Origin: DATARN01 sp036264135
GTDB lineage: Bacteria > Actinomycetota > Acidimicrobiia > Acidimicrobiales > Palsa-688
Reading direction: 5' to 3'
DNA length: 64,000 nucleotides
NCBI GenBank assembly: GCA_036264135.1
Contig: DATARN010000008.1
Location: 9,406-73,405 of the forward strand
This document shows, piece by piece, positions 46,190 to 57,691 of the stretch. Every line of letters starts with the position of its first letter. Position 1 is the first letter of the stretch. Position numbers and translations under genes: made by a program. Under the pieces are notes generated by a model. The model searched no databases. It saw only the letters and a list, made by a program, of their open reading frames with translations, and was not told where the DNA came from.

Positions 46190-47605
46190 CTACGAGGGCG
46201 GCTTGGCCTGCCGCAGCTCCTCCGCCGACGGTTGGTGGGCCTGGCGTGCCTCGGGCGGCAACTGGGCGGCGATGGCGTCCATGATCCGGGCGGTGTCGGC
46301 GGCGGCATCCCCGGTAAGACCCCGCACCGGCGGCCCGACCCGGATGCGGATCAACGGTGGGTGAAGCACGTTCGTCACGTTGGGCACCCGGGAGGAACGG
46401 GGCCACACCTTCTCGGTCCCCCACATGCCGACCGGGATCACCGGCGCCCCGGTCGCCGTCGCCAGCCGGGCGGCTCCCGTCCTGCCTTCCAGCTTCGGCG
46501 AGAAAAACGCCTCACCCCGGGGAATGGTGCCCTGGGGCAGGATCACGACCACCTCGCCGCCGTTGATGGCTCGCACGGCGCTGGCCAACGCCTCGCGTCC
46601 TGCTGGCCCAGCCGCCCCCGCCGCGCCGGCGTCGTGTCGGTCGACCTCGATCTGGCCCAACACCCGAGCGATCAGGCCGAGAACGGGGGCGTCGAAGATC
46701 TCCTTCTTGGCCAGCGCCCGCGGCAGCCGGCCGGCGCCCGTCACGGTCAATCCGAGGGCGACGGCGTCGAAGTAGCTGCGGTGATTGGCCACCACGATCG
46801 CCGGGCCTCGGGCCGGGATGTTGTCGGTGCCCGCGATGTCGAAGCGGGCGTAGGGGATGGACTCGGGCCGCACGACGGCCTTCACCAGGTCGAACGGCTC
46901 GAAGCCGACGAGTTTGGGCACTCCCGCCGGGGCGTCGAAATGCCGTTGGGGCCAGCGCCGCAGCGTGGCCACCACGGCCAGGCGGGGGTCGGCGTTGACG
47001 GCCACCGGGTGGCCGACCGACGACAGGAGCGGGACGTCGTAGACGCTGTCGGAGTAGGCCCAGCTGTCGGCCATCTCGATGCCGTGCTGGGCGGCCCACC
47101 ACCGCACCGCCGTCAACTTGCCGGCGGCCCATACGAAGGCGCCGTCGAGGCCGCCGGTGTACCGCTCGTCGCCGTCGTCGGCGGTGGCCACCTGGTAGCG
47201 GGTGGCGACCATGTCATCGAGACCCAGTCGGCGGGCGAGCGGCTCGACGAGATCCCGCGGCGTGGTGGTGGCCAGCACGACCGGACGTCCCGCATCGTGG
47301 TGCTCCTCCAGCGCGGCGACGGCGTAGGGGGCGACCAGGTCCATGAGGTCGTCGGTAGCGGCGGCCGCCGCGGCCAGCACCTTGGCCCGGCTGCGGCCCC
47401 GGAGGGCGGCGGCGGCGGCCCGGGCCAGCGCCATGCCTGTCAGCGACTCCCCGAAGGTGTCGAACGCCTTGTACAACAAGCCCTGACCGGGCAGCGACCG
47501 GGTGGGCACGACGCCGGCCCGCTGCAACGCCTCGGTGAGGATGGGTCCGCTGGCGCCGCGCAGAAGCGTCCGGTCGAGGTCGAAGAAGGCGGCGGCGGTA
47601 CCCAT
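46190..47605 (-). CDS. Bifunctional HAD-IB phosphatase / PlsC-type acyltransferase
   Basis: The 471-residue product fuses a HAD-IB domain (FFDLDRTLLRGASG at about 7; DSVYDVPLLSSVGHPVAVN) to a PlsC acyltransferase domain (NHRSYFD; LPQGTIPRGE; VPVGMWGTEKVWP-like region). The arrangement matches the actinobacterial HAD/PlsC fusion proteins such as mycobacterial Rv2483c (from memory). It probably acylates lysophosphatidic acid; the HAD substrate is unknown. It follows acnA on the same strand after an 85-base gap and converges with gltB. Confidence 0.88.
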   Translation of the reverse strand: MGTAAAFFDLDRTLLRGASGPILTEALQRAGVVPTRSLPGQGLLYKAFDTFGESLTGMALARAAAAALRGRSRAKVLAAAAAATDDLMDLVAPYAVAALEEHHDAGRPVVLATTTPRDLVEPLARRLGLDDMVATRYQVATADDGDERYTGGLDGAFVWAAGKLTAVRWWAAQHGIEMADSWAYSDSVYDVPLLSSVGHPVAVNADPRLAVVATLRRWPQRHFDAPAGVPKLVGFEPFDLVKAVVRPESIPYARFDIAGTDNIPARGPAIVVANHRSYFDAVALGLTVTGAGRLPRALAKKEIFDAPVLGLIARVLGQIEVDRHDAGAAGAAGPAGREALASAVRAINGGEVVVILPQGTIPRGEAFFSPKLEGRTGAARLATATGAPVIPVGMWGTEKVWPRSSRVPNVTNVLHPPLIRIRVGPPVRGLTGDAAADTARIMDAIAAQLPPEARQAHQPSAEELRQAKPPS

Positions 47606-47690
47606 CGCCCACGACGCTACCCCGGGGCAGAGACGGGAAAAGGAGGCCGGGGCGGGCTCCGGCGGCGGCGCCGGGTTCCCGGGCGGTGGG

Positions 47691-50477
<2,787 letters not shown>

Positions 50478-50515
50478 GGCGATCCACCACCCTGTGTGCT
50501 CTCTGAAAGGTCGAT

Positions 50516-50530
50516 CATACGGCCCGTATG
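50516..50530. promoter_or_regulatory. Palindrome over divergent acnA / DUF480 promoters
   Basis: CATACGG (50516-50522) and CCGTATG (50524-50530) are perfect 7-bp arms around one base. The left arm overlaps a minus-strand TATGAT facing acnA, and the right arm overlaps TATGCT (50527-50532) facing the plus-strand gene, eight bases before its GTG. One regulator could therefore control both. Confidence 0.55.
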
Positions 50531-50540
50531 CTGCGCGCCT

Positions 50541-51203
50541 GTGGAGCTCACCGCGGAAGAACAGCGGGTCCTCGGCTGCCTGCTGGAGAAGGCGGCGACG
50601 ACGCCGGAGAACTACCCGCTGACCCTGAACGCCCTCGTCAACGCCTGCAACCAAACCAGTAACCGGGATCCGGTTGTGACCTACCGAGAGGACACGGTCA
50701 ACGCCGCGCTCACCTCGCTGCGGGAGCAGAAGCTGATCCGGATCGTCTACCCGGCCCACGCCCGGGCGACCAAGTTCCGTCACGTGCTCGACGAGGCCTG
50801 GGCGCTATCTGGTCCCGAGTTGGCGGTCATCGCGGTGCTGCTGCTGCGAGGCGCCCAGACCGAGGCCGAGCTCGTCACCAGGACGGAGCGCTACGGCGAC
50901 CTGAGCGACTTCGGTGGCGTGCCGGGTGTCCTCGACCGTCTGGCCCGGCGGCCCGAACCACTGGTACAGCTGGTAGAGCGCCGGGCCGGCCAGCGGGAAG
51001 ACCGCTACGTCCACCTCCTCGGACCGAGCGAGGTATCGGACCATCCGGACCCCCCCGCGGGCCGATCGAGTTCGACGGCCGAACGTATCCTGGCGCTGGA
51101 GGTCGAGACTGCTACTCTTCGCAACGAGCTCACCCGCCTGCGGGAGTGGCTCGAAGATCTGCTGGGAGGACCGGAATCACCACCGAAGTCGGCCAATGAC
51201 TAA
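50541..51203 (+). CDS. YceH/DUF480 family protein
   Basis: The 220-residue product shows the DUF480 pattern: ELTAEEQRVLGCLLEKAATTPENYPLTLNALVNACNQTSNRDPV, then RGAQTEAELVTRTERY. Two winged-helix units are expected. A C-terminal coiled coil (AERILALEVETATLRNELTRLREWLEDLL) is also present. The GTG at 50541 fits a leaderless transcript. The biochemical function of the family is not known. Confidence 0.88.
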   Translation: MELTAEEQRVLGCLLEKAATTPENYPLTLNALVNACNQTSNRDPVVTYREDTVNAALTSLREQKLIRIVYPAHARATKFRHVLDEAWALSGPELAVIAVLLLRGAQTEAELVTRTERYGDLSDFGGVPGVLDRLARRPEPLVQLVERRAGQREDRYVHLLGPSEVSDHPDPPAGRSSSTAERILALEVETATLRNELTRLREWLEDLLGGPESPPKSAND

Positions 51204-51390
51204 GGTGTGGCTTTCGGCTGGGAAGCGCGTACAATACCCGAGACTTTGTCAGGACGGTCAATGCGGACAAGCCGCCCATGAGGGTGGGAAGAAGCAAGGC
51301 AGTACGCCGTAGGTGTGAGGCGAGTCACACTCGGGAAGTGATGGTCCGGTTGTTCCCCGAGACACGGGAAACTGAGGGAGGCTGCAGCAC

Positions 51391-53202
51391 ATGATCCGAT
51401 TTCGCCGGCGAGGGCTAGCGCTTTTAGGTACGGCGGTCCTAACCGCGGCGACGGTAGGGGCGGTTCCGGCCGCCACCGCCACTGCCGCGTCGGCCGCGCC
51501 CCGCGCTCTCGCCGCCCAGGGGACGCCATTCGGCAGCGCCGGATTCGCCGAGTTCGGCACCGGTTCTGAGTTGTCTCTCAGCGCCTTGAACACCGGGTCC
51601 ACCCAACTGGCCCGCGTCGACCAGGCGTTCTCCGCCACCGTGGGCGCGGGCGGTGGCCTTGGCCCCGCCCTCATCGACCCGCAGACCGGGGCTGTGGTCC
51701 AGCCCGCGGTGAGCGGCGCCAACGCTACCGCCAGGGGCTCGGGCGCCGAGGTCGGCCTCGGCCTGACGCCGGCCCAGGCCAACCAGATCCAGCTGGGCAT
51801 CGCCCAGGCCAAGGCCCCGCCGCCGCAGACCGTGGGCACCATTGCCGGCCCCGAGGTCAGCGCCATCCCGCTGCAGATCCCCGGGGTCATCCAGACCGGT
51901 GTCCTTCACGGCTTCGCGTCGGCCAACTACTCCCCCACCTTCTGCCCGGTGGGTGAGCCGATCGGCTACGGCCTCGGCAGCGCGGCGGCCCCAACCACCG
52001 TGCTCAGCACGGTTGTGGCCAGCCCGGGCGCGGCGGCGTCGTCCACCCGCTCCGACTTGTTCGCCAACACCGACGGCACCTTCGGCCTGCAGACCCGGGT
52101 GAGCGAGACCATCGCCCCGCTCGTGGTCACCCTGGCTGGGGCGGGCACGGCCACGCCGACCACCCTGGCGGTCACCGTCCAGGGCACCAGTGCCTCCACT
52201 CCGGTGACGCTCACCGCCATCACCGACGGTGAGGGCCACTCGACCATGGTGCTCGGCAATGCCGATCCCACCGTGAGCGTCGTGCTGACCCTCGCCGGCG
52301 TGCCCCTTCCGGCCATCACGGCGTCGCTCGGTTCGCTGGCGCCGCTGCTCAACGGCCTCGTCGGGCCCACCTCGGCGCTGCACACCCTGCTCAACGGGCT
52401 GGGCTTGAACCTGTCGGTCACCCTCGGTGACGGCCATACCGTGGCCAGCCCGCTGCGTGACGCCAACGGAGCGGTGGTGTTCGCCAACGCCACCAACGCC
52501 ATCTCGGGTTCCTACGACCTGCTGGCCCTGCACTTGTCGCTCGGCAGCACGGTCGTCACCGACCTGCGGCTCGGCCACATGGAGGCGTACGCCGCCCTGC
52601 CCAACGGATCCATCGCCTGCACCGTGCCCGTGGCCAAGGTGGCCAGCGTTCCCAACGTGACCGCCGGCAACACGTTCACCTGGTCGATCTCGGTCCCTTC
52701 CAGCGCCACCGCCCTGGCCGACTCGGCCTGCGACCTGACCAACATCGTCGTCACCGACAAGATCAAGGTGAACTCGGGAAGCCCGTCGTTCACCGTCGGG
52801 GCAATCAGCAACGGTGGGACGTACAACACCTCGACAGGCACCGTCACCTGGCCCAACCTGGGCACCTACCACCCCGGTGATCCGCCCATTGTGCTGACCG
52901 TATCGGTCAGTATCCCGTCCAACTCACCGGCCGGGGTGCTGCAGGACACGGCCAACGTGACCGCCGGCCTGGGCAACTGCACCGGTGGCGTCACCGGCAT
53001 CACCACGCTCATCGGCAACGTCAGCAACGTCGTCCTCGGGGGTTCGATCACCCTCATCGCCCCGACCGTCTCGGCCGCTGGCGTGGGAGCGGGCCTGGCC
53101 ACGACCGGTACCGGACCGTTGCTGCCGTGGATCGCCGCCGGGCTCCTGGCGATGGCCTACGCCACCCGCCGCGTGGTGCGGAGAACCCGCCGAGTCCAGT
53201 AG
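51391..53202 (+). CDS. Secreted, sortase-anchored surface protein with DUF11-like domain
   Basis: The 603-residue product has a signal peptide (about 1-36), a long Ala/Thr/Gly-rich beta region, a DUF11-like domain (about 420-535, VTAGNTFTWSISVPSS to LQDTANVTAGLGNC) and a cell-wall sorting signal: LATTG (569-573), a hydrophobic helix and RRVVRRTRRVQ. LAxTG is the motif used by class E sortases of high-GC actinobacteria. A leader of about 150 bases follows a TACAAT box at 51230-51235. It ends at the strong terminator 53227-53254. Confidence 0.82.
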   Translation: MIRFRRRGLALLGTAVLTAATVGAVPAATATAASAAPRALAAQGTPFGSAGFAEFGTGSELSLSALNTGSTQLARVDQAFSATVGAGGGLGPALIDPQTGAVVQPAVSGANATARGSGAEVGLGLTPAQANQIQLGIAQAKAPPPQTVGTIAGPEVSAIPLQIPGVIQTGVLHGFASANYSPTFCPVGEPIGYGLGSAAAPTTVLSTVVASPGAAASSTRSDLFANTDGTFGLQTRVSETIAPLVVTLAGAGTATPTTLAVTVQGTSASTPVTLTAITDGEGHSTMVLGNADPTVSVVLTLAGVPLPAITASLGSLAPLLNGLVGPTSALHTLLNGLGLNLSVTLGDGHTVASPLRDANGAVVFANATNAISGSYDLLALHLSLGSTVVTDLRLGHMEAYAALPNGSIACTVPVAKVASVPNVTAGNTFTWSISVPSSATALADSACDLTNIVVTDKIKVNSGSPSFTVGAISNGGTYNTSTGTVTWPNLGTYHPGDPPIVLTVSVSIPSNSPAGVLQDTANVTAGLGNCTGGVTGITTLIGNVSNVVLGGSITLIAPTVSAAGVGAGLATTGTGPLLPWIAAGLLAMAYATRRVVRRTRRVQ

Positions 53203-53226
53203 TCCGGTAGCAGTTGATGCACGACA

Positions 53227-53254
53227 GAAGGCCCCCGCTCCGGCGGGGGCCTTC
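53227..53254 (+). terminator. Intrinsic terminator after the surface-protein gene
   Basis: A perfect 12-bp stem (GAAGGCCCCCGC at 53227-53238, GCGGGGGCCTTC at 53243-53254) closes a TCCG loop and is followed by TTC. It lies 25 bases after the stop codon and before aspS. Confidence 0.85.
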
Positions 53255-53283
53255 TTCGCGTGCCCTGTAGCCTCGCAGCCACT

Positions 53284-55077
53284 GTGAGCTACTACGACGT
53301 CCACGCCGGCGAGGTCAGCGAATCCCACGTCGGCCATCGACTCCGCCTGGCCGGCTGGGTGGCGGCCAAGCGCGACCACGGCGGGTTGCTCTTCGTCGAC
53401 CTGCGCGACGCCACCGGCGTGATGCAGCTGGTGTCCCATCCCGATCGCCCCAGCTTTGACGTCTTGACCCGACTGCGGGTGGAGAGCGTGATCTCCGTCG
53501 CCGGCGAGGTCGTGGCCCGGGAGGAGAAGGACTACAACCCCAAGCTGGCCACGGGAACGGTGGAACTGGCCGTGGACGCCGTCGAGGTGTTGTCCACCGC
53601 CGACGTCCTGCCCTTCCCCGTCGACCCGAGCGCTGATGTCTCCGAGGAAGCGCGGCTGCGCTACCGCTACCTCGACCTGCGCCGCGGGCCAGTGATGCAG
53701 CGCTTGAAGGCCCGCGCCCGCTTCGCCCAGCTGGTCCGCACCCACTTGGCGGCTCGCGGCTTCCTGGAGGTCACCACCCCAATCCTGACGGCCAGCAGCC
53801 CTGAGGGAGCTCGGGACTTCCTGGTCCCAAGCCGCCTCTACCCCGGGGAGTTCTACGCCCTCCCCCAGGCCCCCCAGCAGTTCAAGCAGCTGTTGATGGT
53901 GGGGGGCGTGGAGCGCTACTTCCAGATCGCGCCCTGCTTCCGCGACGAGGCGTCGCGAGCCGACCGCAGCCCCGGCGAGTTCTACCAGATCGACCTGGAG
54001 ATGGCCTTCGCCACCCAGGAGGACGTCTTTGACGAGGTGGAGCAGCTCATGACCCACGTGGTGGCCGAGCTGCCCGCCGGCGACGTGGCCCCGGTGAAGC
54101 GGGCCAAGGCTCCCTTCCCCCGTCTCAGCTACGCCCATTCCCTGGCCCGCTTCGGCACGGACAAGCCTGATCTCCGCTTCGACCTCCCCATCGCCGATGT
54201 CACCGCCGCCCTCGGGGGGGCCACCGATCTGCCCATGTTCCAGCAGGCCCCGGAAATGGGCCACGCCATTCGCGCCTGGCGGGTCCCGGGCGGCGCGCCG
54301 CGGCCGCGGCGGTGGTTCGACGCCTTCGCCGACGCGGCCAACAAGGCGGCCGTCATCGGCAGCTGGCTCCAGGTTCCCGACGACGGCGAGGTCAAAGGCC
54401 CCCTCGCCCGCAAGCTCACCGCGGACGAGATCGCCGTCCTGACCGACGCGGTCGGCGCTGAGGCGGGCGATGCCGTCTTGACCGCGGTGGGACCGGCCAC
54501 GGCCGCCAGTCGGGTCCTCGGGTCACAGCGGGCGGCAGTGGGCGCCGACCTTGGCCTGGCCGACCCCGACGACCTGGCGTTCTGCTGGATCACCGACTTC
54601 CCGATGTACGAGTGGAACGACGAGACCGGCGGGTGGGACTTCTCCCACAACCCCTTCTCCATGCCCCAAGGCGGCCTGGAGGCGCTGCAGTCTAAGGACC
54701 CCGGGGAGATCCTCGCCTACCAGTACGACCTGGTCTGCAACGGCCTGGAGCTGTCCTCAGGGGCGGTTCGCAACCACCGCCCCGACATCATGCAAGCCGC
54801 CTTCGCCATAGCCGGCTACGGCCCCGAGCGGGTCGAGCAGTCGTTCCCCGCCCTCTGGCAGGCGTTTCACTACGGCGCACCACCCCACGCGGGAATCGCC
54901 CCGGGCTTCGACCGCACCCTCATGCTCCTCCTCGACCAGGCCAATCTCCGCGAAGTCATCGCCTTCCCCCTGAATCAGGCCGCCCGGGACCTCCTCATGG
55001 GGGCCCCCAGCCCGGTCAGCGCCCAGCAGTTGCAGGAACTCCACCTCCAAGTCGTCCTCCCGAAGCCCCCGGGCTGA
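53284..55077 (+). CDS. aspS: Aspartyl-tRNA synthetase, bacterial type
   Basis: The 597-residue product has an N-terminal OB fold (HRLRLAGWVAAKRDHGGLLFVDLRD), the class II catalytic core with FRDEASRADRSPGEFYQIDLEM (motif 2) and GIAPGFDRTLMLLLDQANLREVIAFP (motif 3), and an inserted GAD domain, as in bacterial AspRS. I chose the GTG at 53284; earlier frame codons overlap the terminator. The specificity loop reads PQAPQQFKQ rather than the usual PQSPQ. Whether it also makes Asp-tRNA(Asn) cannot be told. Confidence 0.96.
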   Translation: MSYYDVHAGEVSESHVGHRLRLAGWVAAKRDHGGLLFVDLRDATGVMQLVSHPDRPSFDVLTRLRVESVISVAGEVVAREEKDYNPKLATGTVELAVDAVEVLSTADVLPFPVDPSADVSEEARLRYRYLDLRRGPVMQRLKARARFAQLVRTHLAARGFLEVTTPILTASSPEGARDFLVPSRLYPGEFYALPQAPQQFKQLLMVGGVERYFQIAPCFRDEASRADRSPGEFYQIDLEMAFATQEDVFDEVEQLMTHVVAELPAGDVAPVKRAKAPFPRLSYAHSLARFGTDKPDLRFDLPIADVTAALGGATDLPMFQQAPEMGHAIRAWRVPGGAPRPRRWFDAFADAANKAAVIGSWLQVPDDGEVKGPLARKLTADEIAVLTDAVGAEAGDAVLTAVGPATAASRVLGSQRAAVGADLGLADPDDLAFCWITDFPMYEWNDETGGWDFSHNPFSMPQGGLEALQSKDPGEILAYQYDLVCNGLELSSGAVRNHRPDIMQAAFAIAGYGPERVEQSFPALWQAFHYGAPPHAGIAPGFDRTLMLLLDQANLREVIAFPLNQAARDLLMGAPSPVSAQQLQELHLQVVLPKPPG

Positions 55078-55109
55078 CACCGGCGCCGGTCGGCGGCATA
55101 GGAGAGGAT

Positions 55110-55952
55110 GTGACAAGCACCCTCACCGACACCTTGACCCGGCTGGCCCAGAGCATGGAATCGCTGCAGCCAGCCGGCGCCCAACCGGCGTGGGCCGAGA
55201 TCATCGGCCCGCTGGAGAGTCCCGACCACGTCCGGTGGCATCCCGACCTGGAAACCATGGTCGGCTTCACCGCCCCGCCGCCCTGCCAGGCGCTGGCCTC
55301 GGTGGGCTACGGCTGGGCCCACCCGATGGACGACGACTGCCCGCTCCTCCAGCCGGGCGAGCGGCGACGGACCCGGGTGGTCTGCCTGCTGAGCCGCGCC
55401 GGCGACATGGCCGGGTATCTGCGGGACAGCACGTCGGTCCTCATCCGCGAACCTCCGACCGTCGGCCGGGTCCCGGACCTCATGCGACGGTGCTTCGGAT
55501 TGCCGACCCCGCCGCCGGACCAGTCCAGCCACGCCGTGCTGGGCGCCATCTGGCTGAATCACATCGGCGCGCGCGGCGATACCGCCGATCGGGCGCTCAC
55601 GTGGCGGGAAGTGGCCGAGCTGCACCCCGTCATCGCCGTGGCCTCGGCAGGCGGCGTCGAGGTGCCAGCCGCCCAGTTCGCCCGCATCATCGAACTAGGC
55701 GCCGAGGTGTGGAACTGGAGCCACCTGCTTTCCCAGGCCTCCACACCGGGCTGCTGGGTCGCCGACCTGTTGCCCGACGGCGCGCCGGGCTGGATGGACG
55801 AGGGCATCTTCTCGCGATGGCTGGTCGACGTTCTGGGCCACCCCGCCCGCCTGTTGCCCCGTGTCGTTCCCTACCTGGAGGCGGCGGCGGCCAAGCGGCT
55901 CCGCTCGACCCTGACCCGGCAGGGCGTGCTGAGGCTACCTTTGAAGAGATGA
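55110..55952 (+). CDS. Hypothetical actinobacterial protein
   Basis: The 280-residue product starts at a GTG 32 bases after aspS. It is mostly helical, with a conserved-looking segment GYGWAHPMDDDCPLLQPGERRRTRVVCLLSRAGDMAGYLR and a Trp-rich middle (VWNWSHLL, CWVADLLPDG). No domain was recognised and there is no signal peptide or membrane helix. Its stop overlaps the VOC gene start by four bases, so the two are probably co-expressed. Confidence 0.65.
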   Translation: MTSTLTDTLTRLAQSMESLQPAGAQPAWAEIIGPLESPDHVRWHPDLETMVGFTAPPPCQALASVGYGWAHPMDDDCPLLQPGERRRTRVVCLLSRAGDMAGYLRDSTSVLIREPPTVGRVPDLMRRCFGLPTPPPDQSSHAVLGAIWLNHIGARGDTADRALTWREVAELHPVIAVASAGGVEVPAAQFARIIELGAEVWNWSHLLSQASTPGCWVADLLPDGAPGWMDEGIFSRWLVDVLGHPARLLPRVVPYLEAAAAKRLRSTLTRQGVLRLPLKR

Positions 55953-56497
55953 ACGAGACTCCTCACTGGCGGGGTATCAACCATCTCGCCCTCATCACCG
56001 CCGACATGGACGCGACCGTTCGCTTCTACCACGGAGTCCTCGGCGCCCGCCTGGTCGCCACCCTCGCCACCCCGGCCTTCCGCCACTACTTCTTCGAAAT
56101 CGGCCCCCAGAACACCCTGGCCTTCTTCGAGTACCACGGAGTGGAGCTGGAAACCTTCGCCAAGCCGGCCGGCGTGCCCGACCCCCGGGCGACCCAGTTC
56201 GATCACCTGTCCCTGAACCTGCCGGACGAGGACGCCCTGCTCGACCTGCGCCGGCGGCTGAAGGAGGCGGGGTGCGAGGTGACCGACGTGGTCGACCACC
56301 ACATTTTCCGCTCGGTGTACTTCACCGATCCGAACGGCATCGCCCTGGAAGCGACATGGTGGGTCACCGACGCCACCGGGCGGGCCGCCGACTACGCCGA
56401 CGAGCACCTCTTCGCCGACCCCGACCCCGTGCCCGCGGTCGTCGAGCTTCGCCGGGACGGGGCAGTGGCCACCGTGCCCCACACCCGGCTGGCCTAA
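55949..56497 (+). CDS. VOC-family (glyoxalase-like) protein
   Basis: The 182-residue product is a glyoxalase/bleomycin-resistance/dioxygenase-fold protein: INHLALITADMDATVRFYHGVLGARLV at the first half and FDHLSLNLPDEDALLDLRRRL, FTDPNGIALEATWW in the second. The likely metal ligands are His13, His-containing FDHL and the Glu of ALEATW. The substrate is unknown. It converges with the winged-helix gene, overlapping by four bases. Confidence 0.88.
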   Translation: MNETPHWRGINHLALITADMDATVRFYHGVLGARLVATLATPAFRHYFFEIGPQNTLAFFEYHGVELETFAKPAGVPDPRATQFDHLSLNLPDEDALLDLRRRLKEAGCEVTDVVDHHIFRSVYFTDPNGIALEATWWVTDATGRAADYADEHLFADPDPVPAVVELRRDGAVATVPHTRLA

Positions 56498-57666
56498 CCC
56501 GCTAACTCCCGCTCCAGGGGGGTCCGAAAGCGGGGTGTGACCCGTATGTCGCCGATAATCCGCCGCAGCCGGTCGGCCGCGGCGTCGATGGCAACCCGGC
56601 CGTCACGGCCGACGTCGCCGAGCAGGCGCACGGCAATCGACCCGTCCTTGCGTTGCGCCCAGGCCCCGACGACGCGGCCGTCGCACCACACCGTCGGGCC
56701 GACGTTGCCTGACCGGTCGAAATGCTGGGCCTGCTGCAACCCAAGGAACCAGGTCCGGTCGGCCCAGCCCATAACCGTCGAGTCCAGCGCGGGGAGCAGG
56801 GCGACCCAGCCTTCGCGGGCTGGTGACACGGGCTCCTCGTCGCCGGGAAGCACCAGACCGGTCGCACCGTTCTCCAACTCGACCTCGACGGGACCCACGC
56901 CCGCCAGGGCCTTCCGGGTGTCGCCCAGCGTCCAGCCCGTCCACCATTTCAGGTCGGCGACCGTCGCCGGCCCGTAACCGGCCAGCCAGCGGCGGGCCAG
57001 CTCGACCCGGGCGAGGGCGAGGGGCGGCTCGGCGGCGCCGTGGCGCCAGTGCGGCCCGGCAACCCAGCGATGCTGGCTGCTGATCCACGATCCGCGCGGC
57101 CGGCCGCGCACCATCCGGCCCTCGGCGGCCATCACCGAAAGGATGCGGGTGGTCAGGGCCACCGGGCCGCCCCACGACTTGGTGCCGTCGCCGTAGGTGA
57201 TGGTGGTGCGCAGCGCCGGCACGTCGCGGCTCAGCTCCTGGCCCAAGGCCTCGCCCCGCCGGTCCAGCGCGGCCAGCGTGTCGTCTTCGACGCGTGCCAA
57301 CCAGGCGGCGCCATCGGTCGCCACCCCGCCAGCCTCGATCGCCTGTATGAGCTTTCGCCGCTCCTGGGCGGCGATGGCACGGGTGCAGGCGGCGTGCACA
57401 ACCGGGGCCAGCTCGGCGGGGACGACAAAGACGGTGCGGCGCATCCCCAGCATGCGCACCAGGCTGCGCTCCCGGTACAACGCCTCCTCGATGGCCGCCA
57501 CGGATCCGGCCGTGATTCGAGCCAGCAAGCCGAGGGTCGCCGACGCCGGATCGGTGGCGTGGACGGCGACCAGGGAGCGAGTGGCGGCCACGGGATCCGG
57601 GGCCGACGCATCGGGAGCAAGATGATGACGGCGGGCCAGGCGGAGCCGCCGCTCCCGGTCGTCCAT
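56494..57666 (-). CDS. Winged-helix DNA-binding protein (AlkZ/DUF1006 family)
   Basis: The 390-residue product belongs to the AlkZ-like winged-helix family (DUF1006): RRHHLAPDASAPDP at the N-terminus, then VELARRWLAGYGPATVADLKWWTGW, and a C-terminal barrel with WCDGRVVGAWAQRKDG. AlkZ glycosylases use a QxQ or QxD catalytic motif. At the equivalent place this protein reads AVHATDPA, so glycosylase activity is doubtful. The start is the ATG at 57666, 25 bases after the sensor gene. Confidence 0.78.
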   Translation of the reverse strand: MDDRERRLRLARRHHLAPDASAPDPVAATRSLVAVHATDPASATLGLLARITAGSVAAIEEALYRERSLVRMLGMRRTVFVVPAELAPVVHAACTRAIAAQERRKLIQAIEAGGVATDGAAWLARVEDDTLAALDRRGEALGQELSRDVPALRTTITYGDGTKSWGGPVALTTRILSVMAAEGRMVRGRPRGSWISSQHRWVAGPHWRHGAAEPPLALARVELARRWLAGYGPATVADLKWWTGWTLGDTRKALAGVGPVEVELENGATGLVLPGDEEPVSPAREGWVALLPALDSTVMGWADRTWFLGLQQAQHFDRSGNVGPTVWCDGRVVGAWAQRKDGSIAVRLLGDVGRDGRVAIDAAADRLRRIIGDIRVTPRFRTPLERELAG

Positions 57667-57691
57667 TCGAAGCACGGCGAGGGGGCGCCCG

